DNA of 64,000 nucleotides from Pedobacter gandavensis. Lineage in GTDB: Bacteria > Bacteroidota > Bacteroidia > Sphingobacteriales > Sphingobacteriaceae. The stretch spans positions 248,001 to 312,000 of the forward strand of contig NZ_WNXC01000002.1 of NCBI RefSeq assembly GCF_014172405.1, given 5' to 3'. The translations under genes were made by a program, and so were the position numbers. The notes under the pieces were generated by a model, which was not told the origin of the DNA, did no database searches, and saw nothing but the letters and a program-made list of their open reading frames with translations. Shown here piece by piece: positions 41,890 to 50,690 of the stretch; position 1 is the stretch's first letter, and each line of letters opens with the position of its first letter.

Positions 41890-44076
41890 ATGAAAAGCTT
41901 AAGGACAACTGCATTAAAAGAGGCACAATCAAGAATTTCACCAGAAGTAAAGTCGCCTTCGACTAAGATTTCTGAGTTTTTCGGGGTGAATGTTTTTGAT
42001 AAGAAAAAAATGAAAGATTTCTTATCAAAAGAGGTATTTGAAAAATTGGTTTCATCAATTGACCAAGGTGAGTTGATCAATCATGAAGATGCTAACCACA
42101 TCGCTACAGCAATGAAAACCTGGGCTATTTCTAAAGGTGCAACACACTATACGCACTGGTTTCAGCCATTAACAGGATCTACTGCTGAAAAACATGATTC
42201 TTTCTTTGAGCCAAGTAAAGATGGTGCAATTGAAGTTTTTGCAGGAAGTGCATTGGTTCAACAAGAGCCAGATGCTTCAAGTTTCCCTAATGGTGGTATC
42301 CGCAACACTTTCGAAGCGCGTGGATATACTGCATGGGATCCTTCTTCTCCAGCTTTCATTATGGAAAGCAAAGCAGGTAAAACACTTTGTATTCCTACTG
42401 TATTCATTGCTTACACAGGTGAAGCCCTTGATTATAAAGCCCCTCTTTTAAAAGCATTATCTGCTTTAGATAAAGCTGCAGTTGACGTTTGTCAGTATTT
42501 TGATAAAGGCATCACTAAAGTGAGCGTTTCTCTAGGTATTGAGCAAGAATATTTCCTGGTTGACCGTGCCCTATACAATGCCCGTCCCGATTTAGCTTTA
42601 ACTGGCCGTGCCTTATTTGGACACATCTCTGCAAAAGGACAACAATTAGAAGATCATTATTTTGGATCTATCCCAGAGCGCGTGTTCACTTATATGGTTG
42701 ATTTTGAAAACGAAGCCTTGAAATTAGGTATTCCTTTGAAAACTCGCCACAATGAGGTTGCACCTTCTCAATTTGAGTGTGCACCGATTTATGAAGAAAT
42801 CAACCTTGCCATTGACCACAACCAATTGTTGATGGACTTAATGGAGAAAGTTGCAGTAAAACATAACTTCAAAGTGTTATTACATGAGAAACCATATGCA
42901 GGTATCAATGGTTCAGGTAAACACAACAACTGGTCGTTAATCACGGATACCGGCAAAAACTTATTGTCGCCAGGAAAAACGCCTAAAAACAACTTGATGT
43001 TCTTAACGTTCTTCGTGAATACCATCAAAGCTGTACACGAACATGCAGACCTGTTAAGAGCTAGTATTGCTTCAGTGAGCAATGACCACCGTCTAGGTGC
43101 TAACGAAGCTCCACCGGCGATCATTTCTTGTTTCCTTGGTTCTCAATTGAACGATGTGTTAGATGAAATCGAATCTTCAAGAAGCATCATTAAAAAAGTA
43201 AAAAGCGAAGACTCATTATGGTTAGGTATTCCTAAGATCCCACAGATCTCTTTTGATACGACCGACCGTAACCGTACTTCTCCTTTCGCCTTCACAGGTA
43301 ATAAATTTGAGTTAAGAGCAGTAGGTTCTTCTGAAAACTCTTCTGCTCCAATGACCGTATTAAATGCAATCGTTGCAGATCAATTGACTAAATTCAAAGT
43401 TGAAGTTGATAAATTGATCAAAAAAGGAGAGAAAAAAGATGTGGCCCTATTAACCATCATCAAAAAATACCTTAAAGAATCAAAAGACATCCGTTTTGAA
43501 GGAAATGGTTACAGCCAGGAGTGGGAAGATGAAGCTGCAAAACGTGGTTTATCAAACATCAAAACTACACCTAAAGCACTTGATGCTTATATCACTGATA
43601 AAACTACGGAGCTTTTCGCAAACACAAACATCTTCAGCAAACGTGAATTACACGCCCGTCATGAGATTTTGTTAGAAAGCTATTACAAGAAACTTCAAAT
43701 CGAAGCAAGGGTAATGGGCGAAATGGTAAACAGCATTATCATTCCAGCAAGTATCACTTACCAAAATGTATTGATTGAAAATGCCAAAGGTCTAAAAGAA
43801 CTTGGTTTATCAAAAGAAGCATTAGAAACTCCGGTTAACATCATCAATAAAGTATCAGAGCACTTGAGCGGTCTTAAAGTAAATATCGATAAGATGTTGG
43901 AAGAACGTAAACAAACAAATGCGATCGAAGATAGTCGTGATAAAGCAATCGCTTACGATGAGAAAGTGAAATCATACTTCGATACAATCCGTTACCACAC
44001 AGATAAATTGGAGCAAATCGTTGATGATAGCGTATGGCCTCTTCCAAAATTCAGAGAATTGTTGTTTTTGAAATAG
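41890..44076 (+). CDS. glnN: Glutamine synthetase type III
   Basis: A 728-residue ATP-dependent enzyme that joins ammonia to glutamate. The length and the GSIII-type motifs (SLGIEQEYFLVD, FECAPIYEEINLAIDHN, KPYAGINGSGKHNNWSL, RLGANEAPPAI) separate it from the shorter types I and II. It is followed by a strong terminator and then by purM. A clear ATG start is preceded by AT-rich DNA with no obvious consensus promoter. Confidence 0.96.
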   Translation: MKSLRTTALKEAQSRISPEVKSPSTKISEFFGVNVFDKKKMKDFLSKEVFEKLVSSIDQGELINHEDANHIATAMKTWAISKGATHYTHWFQPLTGSTAEKHDSFFEPSKDGAIEVFAGSALVQQEPDASSFPNGGIRNTFEARGYTAWDPSSPAFIMESKAGKTLCIPTVFIAYTGEALDYKAPLLKALSALDKAAVDVCQYFDKGITKVSVSLGIEQEYFLVDRALYNARPDLALTGRALFGHISAKGQQLEDHYFGSIPERVFTYMVDFENEALKLGIPLKTRHNEVAPSQFECAPIYEEINLAIDHNQLLMDLMEKVAVKHNFKVLLHEKPYAGINGSGKHNNWSLITDTGKNLLSPGKTPKNNLMFLTFFVNTIKAVHEHADLLRASIASVSNDHRLGANEAPPAIISCFLGSQLNDVLDEIESSRSIIKKVKSEDSLWLGIPKIPQISFDTTDRNRTSPFAFTGNKFELRAVGSSENSSAPMTVLNAIVADQLTKFKVEVDKLIKKGEKKDVALLTIIKKYLKESKDIRFEGNGYSQEWEDEAAKRGLSNIKTTPKALDAYITDKTTELFANTNIFSKRELHARHEILLESYYKKLQIEARVMGEMVNSIIIPASITYQNVLIENAKGLKELGLSKEALETPVNIINKVSEHLSGLKVNIDKMLEERKQTNAIEDSRDKAIAYDEKVKSYFDTIRYHTDKLEQIVDDSVWPLPKFRELLFLK

Positions 44077-44112
44077 AAAAAACACCATATTCCATTAAAT
44101 TTTAATTTTTAT

Positions 44113-44147
44113 AACCCTTCAATGAATTTTGAAGGGTTATTTTTTTA
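44113..44147 (+). terminator. Terminator of glnN
   Basis: AACCCTTCAA (44113-44122) pairs with TTGAAGGGTT (44129-44138), followed by a T-run. Confidence 0.92.
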
Positions 44148-44178
44148 TTCTTAACGCCTCAACATTCCGGCGTTTCCC

Positions 44179-44186
44179 TATCTTTG
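44179..44186 (+). promoter_or_regulatory. -7 promoter element of purM
   Basis: TATCTTTG is a perfect TAnnTTTG with its last base eight bases before the purM ATG, so the leader would be nearly absent. No good -33 TTTG is seen at the usual distance. Confidence 0.5.
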
Positions 44187-44193
44187 CAACAAC

Positions 44194-45375
44194 ATGAGTG
44201 ATAACAGGTACAACCAACGTGGCGTTTCTGCGTCAAAAGAAGATGTGCACCAAGCCATCAAGAATATAGATAAAGGTATTTTTCCGCAAGCCTTCTGTAA
44301 AATCATACCTGATATTTTAGGGAATGATGACGCATTTTGCAACATCATGCATGCAGATGGTGCCGGAACTAAATCTTCCCTCGCCTACGTATACTGGAAA
44401 GAAACAGGCGATCTTTCCGTATGGAAAGGAATTGCTCAGGATGCCATCATCATGAACATCGACGATTTGATTTGTGTCGGTGCTACAGACCAAATCCTTT
44501 TATCTTCTACCATCGGACGTAATAAAAACCTGATCCCAGGTGAAGTAATTGCAGCCATTATCAATGGTACTGAAGAAATCCTTGCAGAACTTAGAGAATT
44601 AGGCATCTCCATCTACTCTACAGGTGGTGAAACTGCTGATGTGGGCGACCTTGTACGCACAATCATCGTAGATTCAACAGTAACCTGCAGAATTGAAAGA
44701 GAGAAAATCATCAGCAATCATAAGATTCAGGCTGGAGATGTAATTGTTGGCCTTTCCTCTTCCGGACAAGCGACTTACGAAACAGAATATAATGGTGGTA
44801 TGGGTTCTAACGGACTTACTTCTGCCAGACATGATGTTTTCGACAAATCTGTGGCAACAAGTTACCCGGAAAGTTTCGATCCTTCCGTTCCTTTTGACCT
44901 GGTATTTTCTGGTGGCAAAAAGTTAACAGATACCATCAAAATTGATGAGGATACAGAAATTACCGTAGGAAAGCTGGTTCTTTCTCCTACTCGTACTTAT
45001 GCTCCTGTGATAAAACAGATCTTAGACGCTTATAGAAGTCAGATTCACGGTCTTGTTCATTGCAGTGGTGGTGCACAAACTAAGGTGCTTCACTTTGTAA
45101 ATGACGATGTTCACATCATTAAAGACAATATGTTCCCTGTTCCTCCATTGTTCCAGTTAATTCAGGAGCAGTCTGGTACAGATTGGAAAGAAATGTACAA
45201 AGTATTCAATATGGGTCATAGAATGGAATTGTATGTTCCTGCAGCAATTGCTGAGGATATTATTGCCATTTCTAAAAGCTTCAATATCGATGCGCAGATT
45301 ATTGGCCGTGTAGAAGCTTCTGAGCAGAAACAAGTAACAATTGAAAGCGACAAAGGTACCTTCGTTTATAACTAG
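44194..45375 (+). CDS. purM: Phosphoribosylformylglycinamidine cyclo-ligase (AIR synthetase)
   Basis: The fifth step of purine synthesis: FGAM plus ATP to AIR, following PurL. The 393-residue chain shows the PurM/PurL superfamily signatures ADGAGTKSSLAYVYW, AIIMNIDDLICVGA, YSTGGETADVG and VHCSGGAQTKVLHF. The length is somewhat above that of proteobacterial PurM, as is usual in this phylum. It is transcribed alone, with a terminator at 45396-45426. Confidence 0.95.
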   Translation: MSDNRYNQRGVSASKEDVHQAIKNIDKGIFPQAFCKIIPDILGNDDAFCNIMHADGAGTKSSLAYVYWKETGDLSVWKGIAQDAIIMNIDDLICVGATDQILLSSTIGRNKNLIPGEVIAAIINGTEEILAELRELGISIYSTGGETADVGDLVRTIIVDSTVTCRIEREKIISNHKIQAGDVIVGLSSSGQATYETEYNGGMGSNGLTSARHDVFDKSVATSYPESFDPSVPFDLVFSGGKKLTDTIKIDEDTEITVGKLVLSPTRTYAPVIKQILDAYRSQIHGLVHCSGGAQTKVLHFVNDDVHIIKDNMFPVPPLFQLIQEQSGTDWKEMYKVFNMGHRMELYVPAAIAEDIIAISKSFNIDAQIIGRVEASEQKQVTIESDKGTFVYN

Positions 45376-45395
45376 ATTTTTTTCATAAAATTTGT

Positions 45396-45426
45396 AAAAC
45401 CGGTGATTTTATTGCCGGTTTTTTTT
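45396..45426 (+). terminator. Terminator of purM
   Basis: AAAACCGG (45396-45403) pairs with CCGGTTTT (45415-45422), then more Ts, about 20 bases after the purM stop. Confidence 0.9.
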
Positions 45427-45740
45427 ATTTGGTGAAATTGAGTAAGTAAAAAAAGAACACCTCGCTCTTCAAAGGCAGCAAGCCTTGCGCTGAAGGGCGA
45501 AAAACCTGCTATGCCTTCTCTGAGAAGGTATTCCTTTTTTTAGCAGAACTTTCTTGGTCCTTGCAATTCGACACGAGAAGATTACAAAAAAAAGGTTATT
45601 CAGCAAGATTATTAAGCCTTTTTTTTAAACAGCAAACCATGCAGAGTACTTAAACAGGGCTACTAAACAGGCTTGTTAAACAAAACCTGATAGGTGGAAT
45701 TGTTAAAGACAACCGACTAAAAACAAATATCCAACCTATA

Positions 45741-45774
45741 AAAAAAGGGACCAGACGTACCTCTGATCCCTTTT
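45741..45774 (+). terminator. Terminator-like hairpin
   Basis: GGGA-C-CAGA pairs with TCTG-A-TCCC with one mismatch. An A-run precedes and a T-run follows, so it could act on both strands between the convergent genes. Confidence 0.6.
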
Positions 45775-45841
45775 CTGTTTTCTGCATCATGACTAAAACA
45801 CCTTACCGGCAGTAAAATTATGATGCAGTATTACTCTTTTA

Positions 45842-45930
45842 AAAATAAAGGATGTTCCTCTTTGACTACCTGCGAAGGTTTGCCCTTCAGCAAAGATTCG
45901 AGTAGGAGAAGAGAGAATATCCTTTATTTT
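45842..45930 (-). repeat. Large imperfect inverted repeat downstream of the S46 gene
   Basis: The outer arms at 45842-45861 and 45911-45930 match over about 16 of 20 bases (AAAATAAAGGAT core). The inside also folds (GAAGG/CCTTC). It lies 12 bases beyond the peptidase stop and could be its terminator; a mobile miniature element is an alternative I cannot exclude. Confidence 0.5.
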
Positions 45931-45941
45931 CGAATAGAAAA

Positions 45942-48104
45942 TTATTTTTTAATCGACAACTCGTTGATAATGTTTTTCGCACCACCTAACACATCAATAC
46001 ACCACAATACGTAGCGCACATCCACACAGATCGTACGTTTAAATTTCTTATCAAAAGCGATATCACCACTCATTGCTTCCCAGTTACCGTCAAAAGCAAG
46101 ACCGATTAACTCACCATTACCATTGATTACCGGAGAACCTGAGTTACCACCAGTAATGTCATTGTTCGTGATGAAGTTTACAGTTAAAGTACCGTCGTTA
46201 CCATACTGGCCGAAGTTCTTTTTGTTGTAGTTTTCAATCAGGTTGGCAGGAAGGTCAAACTCACTGTCGCCAGGAATATATTTTTGCATCATACCATCAA
46301 TAGTGGTAGTCGTTTTATACACGATACCATCTTTAGGAGAGTAATCCTGAACATTTCCATAAGAAAGGCGCATCGTAGAGTTTGCATCTGGATACATCAG
46401 TTTACCTTTGTTTTTCTCCAAAGTAGCTTTTAGGTACAAATGATCAAGGTCAGCTTTTTTAGTTTCAAAATCAGCTACTAAAGAACCGAAGTTGGTTTTA
46501 ATGTAATCCGGAGCGTAAACATTAGCGGCATATTTATAACCTGGATCAGCTTTAACAGCTTCTAACGAAGGGTTGGTTGCTAAGAAGGCTTTCAATTTCG
46601 CTGGTTTAATCAAGTTACTATTTTCCCATAGGTAATCTGCGAACTTCTCGAAAGTAGTTTCAGGGTTTCCTGTCCAGTATTTTTCTGAGATTTCAGCAAA
46701 GAATTTAGGCTGAGATTTCACAGGAACATCCTGATAGAAAGAAGCCAGGATTTTAGCGAAAATCTTTTTGTCTGCAGCTTCTACATAAGTTTCCTCATAA
46801 GTATTTGCAGCATGTTGAAGACTTGTTTTCACTTTTTCAGCGAAAGCAGCATCTCCTTTTTTCTGATCTACTGCAGCATAAGAACGTACGATAGAAATCG
46901 CGTTAGGCACCCAGGCAGAAGCCATAAAGCCTTCATTGATATAAGTACGTTGTACAGAGATCGGGTCAATTTCTTTATAGATTGCAGCGTATTGATCCAT
47001 CAGACCAGCAAATTCAGTTTTCTGAGCTGCCCATTCCGTGAAAGCTTTCTCTTCTTTTCTTTTTGAATCAGCCACTTTAAGTCTTTTCAACTGCTCAGTC
47101 TGACCAATAAAATACTTCCAATAGTTGGCAATATTTGCATATTGAGAAGACAATTTTAAGCGGGTATCTACGCTTTTATCCATTTCTTGTTTCCAGGATT
47201 TAAGGCGGATATCACGTAATTTAACGATAGTAGGACTTACTTTTTCTGTTGCAAGATCCACACCGTAAGAAGTTAAATATCTATCAGTACGACCAGGATA
47301 GCCATAAACCATAGAGAAATCACCATTTTTCACACCTTTGATCGAAACCGGAAGGAATTTTTTAGGCGTATAAGGAACGTTTGCTGCCGTATATTTTGCA
47401 GGTTTGTTGTCTTTAGCAGCATAAACTCTGAACACAGAGAAATCTCCTGTTTGACGAGGCCATTCCCAGTTGTCAGTATCACCACCAAATTTACCGATAT
47501 TCTGAGGAGGCGCACCTACCAAACGGATATCGTCGAAACGCTCGTATACAAAAAGAATAAATTGGTTCGATTTATAAAAGTCCTTTACATTCGCTTCGAT
47601 CGTTGGACCAGTTACTGCGGCTTTAGAGATCGTATTGAATATTTCTAACATCTTAGAAGATTTTTCAGCACCTTTAAGACCTTTTGTAGCAGCTTCAACC
47701 TGAGGCGTTACATCTTCCATTTTCAATAGGAATTTCACAAATAATCCATCGATAGGCTTCTCTTCACCATAATTTTTAGCGTAGAAACCATTGTCAAGGA
47801 TGTTATTTTGAGCAGTGGAGTTCGAGGCAATCGCATCGTAACCACAGTGGTGATTGGTAAAGATCAAACCTTTATCGGACACAATCTCACCAGTACAGAA
47901 GCCACCGAAATGAACGATTGCATCTTTCAGACTGGAACCATTTGCATTGTAAAGGTCTTTTGCGGTTAGCTTAAACCCTTGCTTTTTCATTTGCTCATAG
48001 TTCTTTCCTATCAGCATCGGGATCCACATCCCTTCATCTGCTTTAACCGTGTTTGCAAAGGAAAAAACCAATGCACACAACAGCAGATAAACTGTTTTTT
48101 TCAT
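45942..48104 (-). CDS. S46-family dipeptidyl-peptidase, DPP7 type
   Basis: A 720-residue exported serine exopeptidase that removes dipeptides from the N-terminus of peptides. The signal peptide ends near residue 22 (FANTVKADEGMW). The catalytic His85 is in TNHHCGY, Ser655 in GGNSGSP, and the acid is expected near 227. These positions equal those of the characterised Porphyromonas enzymes. Residue 673 is Gly (AFDGNWEA), as in DPP7 for hydrophobic P1 residues, whereas DPP11, which takes Asp/Glu, has Arg there. It is monocistronic. Confidence 0.94.
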   Translation of the reverse strand: MKKTVYLLLCALVFSFANTVKADEGMWIPMLIGKNYEQMKKQGFKLTAKDLYNANGSSLKDAIVHFGGFCTGEIVSDKGLIFTNHHCGYDAIASNSTAQNNILDNGFYAKNYGEEKPIDGLFVKFLLKMEDVTPQVEAATKGLKGAEKSSKMLEIFNTISKAAVTGPTIEANVKDFYKSNQFILFVYERFDDIRLVGAPPQNIGKFGGDTDNWEWPRQTGDFSVFRVYAAKDNKPAKYTAANVPYTPKKFLPVSIKGVKNGDFSMVYGYPGRTDRYLTSYGVDLATEKVSPTIVKLRDIRLKSWKQEMDKSVDTRLKLSSQYANIANYWKYFIGQTEQLKRLKVADSKRKEEKAFTEWAAQKTEFAGLMDQYAAIYKEIDPISVQRTYINEGFMASAWVPNAISIVRSYAAVDQKKGDAAFAEKVKTSLQHAANTYEETYVEAADKKIFAKILASFYQDVPVKSQPKFFAEISEKYWTGNPETTFEKFADYLWENSNLIKPAKLKAFLATNPSLEAVKADPGYKYAANVYAPDYIKTNFGSLVADFETKKADLDHLYLKATLEKNKGKLMYPDANSTMRLSYGNVQDYSPKDGIVYKTTTTIDGMMQKYIPGDSEFDLPANLIENYNKKNFGQYGNDGTLTVNFITNNDITGGNSGSPVINGNGELIGLAFDGNWEAMSGDIAFDKKFKRTICVDVRYVLWCIDVLGGAKNIINELSIKK

Positions 48105-48166
48105 GATATAATAAATTAGTTAGTGATAGCCAAAGTTAAGTAATTGTGACCATTAATAGGTACTAA

Positions 48167-49387
48167 TTACAAGCTTACCGTCTTTCTCTGCGCAGATTTA
48201 CTTCTATAAATCACAAAACCGATGGTCGCAGCAATGCCGATTAGTCCTTCCATGAAGATGGCTGGTCTTGGGCCCATTACATTAGCCAACCAACCAATCA
48301 GCAGACTGCCAATAGGAAGAATCCCCTGGTAAGCCATTACATAATAGCTGATCGCCCTGCCACGCATCTCCGGAACCGAATGTGTTTGGATGTAAGTATT
48401 GATGGCTGAAGTTTGTCCCATCATCCCTACGCCCGTCAGTGTCATGAAAAACAGCGCTACGGGCAGTTGTGGGGCGTAGGCCAAAAACAGCAGACTTCCT
48501 CCCAGAATCCCACCGGCGATGGCCACCATTTTCATCAGACCATTGCTGTGTTTCAGGTTCGCCAGATAAACGGCACTTAGGATGGAACCCAATCCTGCTG
48601 CACTCTCAAACCAGCTGAAGGTTCTGGCATCCCCATTAAAAATATCTTTGGCAAAGATCGGCATCAGCGTATTAAAAGGAATCACAAACAGACTACTTAG
48701 CCCAATCATGATCAGCATACTACTTAGATCTCTATCGCCGGAAACATATTTAAAGCCTTCTTCCAGCTCTTTCCAGATACTTTTCTCCGATTTCTCAATC
48801 ACGATTACATTTAAGCGCATCATAAATAAGCAGAGCAAGACAGGAATGTAACTCAGGAAATTCAATACAAAGCAGAAATCTGTTCCGAAGGTGCTTAAAA
48901 TGATCCCTGCAACGGCTGGCCCGGCAATACGTGCAAAGTTGACCATGGTAGAGTTCAGTGCAATTGCATTTGGAAGGTCCTCTTTATGGTCCACCATTTC
49001 CACCATTAAGGATTGCCTGCAAGTCATGTCGAAAGCATTGATGATCCCCTGAATCAAACTTAGTGCAATGATGAGCAGGATGTTGTAGTAGCCAAAAAAT
49101 ATGATCCCAGCCAGGGCGCCTGCCTGAACCATCGAGGCAATCTGTGTGAGCACCAGAATATGGTAGCGGTTATGACGGTCTACCAGACTCCCCGCATAAG
49201 GGGATAATAATAAGGAAGGAATCAGACTCACAAAACCAACAACCCCCAACAATAAGGCAGAACCTGTCAATTGATAAACCAACCAACTCACCGCCGTCTT
49301 CTGCATCCAGGTACCCACCAGAGAGATAGATTGTCCGTAAAAAAACAGTTTAAAGTTGCGGGATTTGAGTGATCTGAATAATGTCAT
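48167..49387 (-). CDS. MFS exporter (MFS_3/EntS-like)
   Basis: A 406-residue inner-membrane transporter with twelve helices. It starts LFRSLKSRNFKLFFYGQSISLVG, typical of the EntS-like MFS_3 group. The loop motif YAGSLVDRHNRYHILV follows helix 2, and the second half has ARTFSWFESAAGLGSI and PEMRGRAISYYVMAYQGILPIG. The family includes siderophore and drug exporters. It is divergent from the LysR regulator at 49508, which may control it. Confidence 0.9.
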   Translation of the reverse strand: MTLFRSLKSRNFKLFFYGQSISLVGTWMQKTAVSWLVYQLTGSALLLGVVGFVSLIPSLLLSPYAGSLVDRHNRYHILVLTQIASMVQAGALAGIIFFGYYNILLIIALSLIQGIINAFDMTCRQSLMVEMVDHKEDLPNAIALNSTMVNFARIAGPAVAGIILSTFGTDFCFVLNFLSYIPVLLCLFMMRLNVIVIEKSEKSIWKELEEGFKYVSGDRDLSSMLIMIGLSSLFVIPFNTLMPIFAKDIFNGDARTFSWFESAAGLGSILSAVYLANLKHSNGLMKMVAIAGGILGGSLLFLAYAPQLPVALFFMTLTGVGMMGQTSAINTYIQTHSVPEMRGRAISYYVMAYQGILPIGSLLIGWLANVMGPRPAIFMEGLIGIAATIGFVIYRSKSAQRKTVSL

Positions 49388-49469
49388 GCGGGGTTATTTT
49401 CTAAGCTTTTTGCTTCGAAACAAATTTCGGGATAAAGAATGTATCTGTAAAATTGATTGTTTTAATGAT

Positions 49470-49492
49470 ATTAATTAGTTTTAACGATTAAT
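49470..49492. promoter_or_regulatory. Candidate LysR-type binding site
   Basis: ATTAAT and ATTAAT are 11 bases apart in the 120-base gap between the divergent LysR and MFS genes. Spacing and T-N11-A symmetry fit LysR boxes, but the gap is so AT-rich that chance is possible. Confidence 0.35.
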
Positions 49493-49507
49493 ACCAGCTA
49501 GATTATT

Positions 49508-50380
49508 ATGGAATTCAGACAGCTCAGTTATTTTATTAAGGCCGCAGAGTTATTACATTTTACAGAAGCTGCTGCGCAGTGTTTTGTCACCCAGTCTACT
49601 TTATCACAACAGGTGAAGCAACTGGAAGAAGAATTGGGGATGCTGCTTTTTGATCGCGTAGGCAAGCATGTACAGCTCACCGAAGCCGGAAAATTATTCC
49701 TAAACCATGCCAGACAGATCATGCTGGAAATCAAAAAATCAAAGCAAGCGATCTTTGAATTGAACAACCTGGTGAATGGGGAATTAAGAATTGGGGTAAC
49801 CTATGCCTTCAGTTCCTTACTCCTGCCCTCCCTCACCCCTTTCTCCAACAAATACCCGGGCATTAAGCTGCACATAGAATCCGGTATTGCCGGCGCTCTG
49901 GAAGCCAGACTTAAAACCGCAGACTTAGATTTTATCTTAGCCTTTCATGAACAATCTGACAATGAAGGACTGGAAATGCAACTGCTGTTCTCTTCCAGGA
50001 TTAAAATGGTGACCTCAAAAAAACATCCTTTAGCGAAATTAAACCGGATCTCTTTGAAAGAATTGGCGCAAACGGAAATGATTCTGGCAAATAAAGGATT
50101 CAGCTCCAGAGACATGCTCGATGAGATTTTTAAGAAAAACAATATCATCCCTAACATTAAAATAGAAATGAATGATACCCATTCTCTGCTGTCTTTAGTG
50201 GATACCGGAAACTGGGTCACCATCATCAATGAAAAGGCAATCACTGGCTGGGATAACCTGATTGCAATCCCCATTACCGGGAAAGAATTGTACAAAGAAG
50301 CTTATATCTTATGGCAAAAAGGGGTATTTAGAAAAAAATCAGCAACTCTTTTTATAGAAGAGCTGCTGAAAATAGTATAA
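49508..50380 (+). CDS. LysR-family transcriptional regulator
   Basis: A 290-residue regulator. The N-terminal helix-turn-helix is MEFRQLSYFIKAAELLHFTEAAAQCFVTQSTLSQQVKQLEEELG in pattern (residues 1-60), followed by the linker helix and a periplasmic-binding-protein-like effector domain (about 90-290). The CynR/CbbR-like subgroup is likely. The MFS exporter transcribed away from it is the most probable target. Confidence 0.93.
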   Translation: MEFRQLSYFIKAAELLHFTEAAAQCFVTQSTLSQQVKQLEEELGMLLFDRVGKHVQLTEAGKLFLNHARQIMLEIKKSKQAIFELNNLVNGELRIGVTYAFSSLLLPSLTPFSNKYPGIKLHIESGIAGALEARLKTADLDFILAFHEQSDNEGLEMQLLFSSRIKMVTSKKHPLAKLNRISLKELAQTEMILANKGFSSRDMLDEIFKKNNIIPNIKIEMNDTHSLLSLVDTGNWVTIINEKAITGWDNLIAIPITGKELYKEAYILWQKGVFRKKSATLFIEELLKIV

Positions 50381-50634
50381 GAGAGCGGACAAATACCTCC
50401 ATATTTCACTCCCCCCGGAATGATTTGATATTGCCCATTTTTCATGGACAACCGACAAAAAATATTGCCAGCATATCAAAATATCCTACCCCTCTAGATA
50501 CTTGGACTAAAACTAATACAAATTATTGACAATAACCATAGATTAAAACATTAATTAACAAATTAATATATTCCCATACAGAAGGAATACTTATACTCTG
50601 CTAAGATTTAATACTATTAATTGGCAAAAAAAAA
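50381..50634. other. AT-rich intergenic region without features
   Basis: The whole gap to the phosphoesterase stop is 310 bases. Apart from the terminator at 50635-50671 I see no coding frame, repeat or promoter consensus I would defend. Confidence 0.5.
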
Positions 50635-50671
50635 AGAGTTGCCGGTATGGATGATCCATACCAGCAACTCT
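50635..50671 (-). terminator. Terminator of SusCD locus 2
   Basis: AGAGTTGC-GGTATGGA pairs with TCCATACC-GCAACTCT with a single C-A mismatch. On the minus strand it is followed by a long T-run, 20 bases after the phosphoesterase stop. Confidence 0.92.
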
Positions 50672-50690
50672 TTCTAACCCAGCCCCAATA

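Larger units (their letters stand above)
45376..45941. other. Hairpin-rich convergent intergenic region
   Basis: A 566-base gap between the ends of purM and the S46 peptidase gene, with no coding frame I can support. It contains at least six stem-loops: 45396-45424 (purM terminator), 45463-45499 (a CGCTCTTCA/TGAAGGGCG stem with an inner AAGGC/GCCTT), 45506-45546 (CTGCTA/TAGCAG enclosing CCTTCTC-T-GAGAAGG), 45741-45774 (GGGA-CAGA/TCTG-TCCC with A- and T-runs), 45782-45828 (CTGCATCAT/ATGATGCAG) and 45842-45930. A 13-base spaced repeat of TAAACA lies at 45651, 45664 and 45677. No consensus promoter was found. Confidence 0.6.

Noticed and set aside
45820..46014. A 64-codon plus-strand frame in the purM-S46 gap
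   Set aside because: It runs through the large inverted repeat and into the antisense of the peptidase gene; no protein character.
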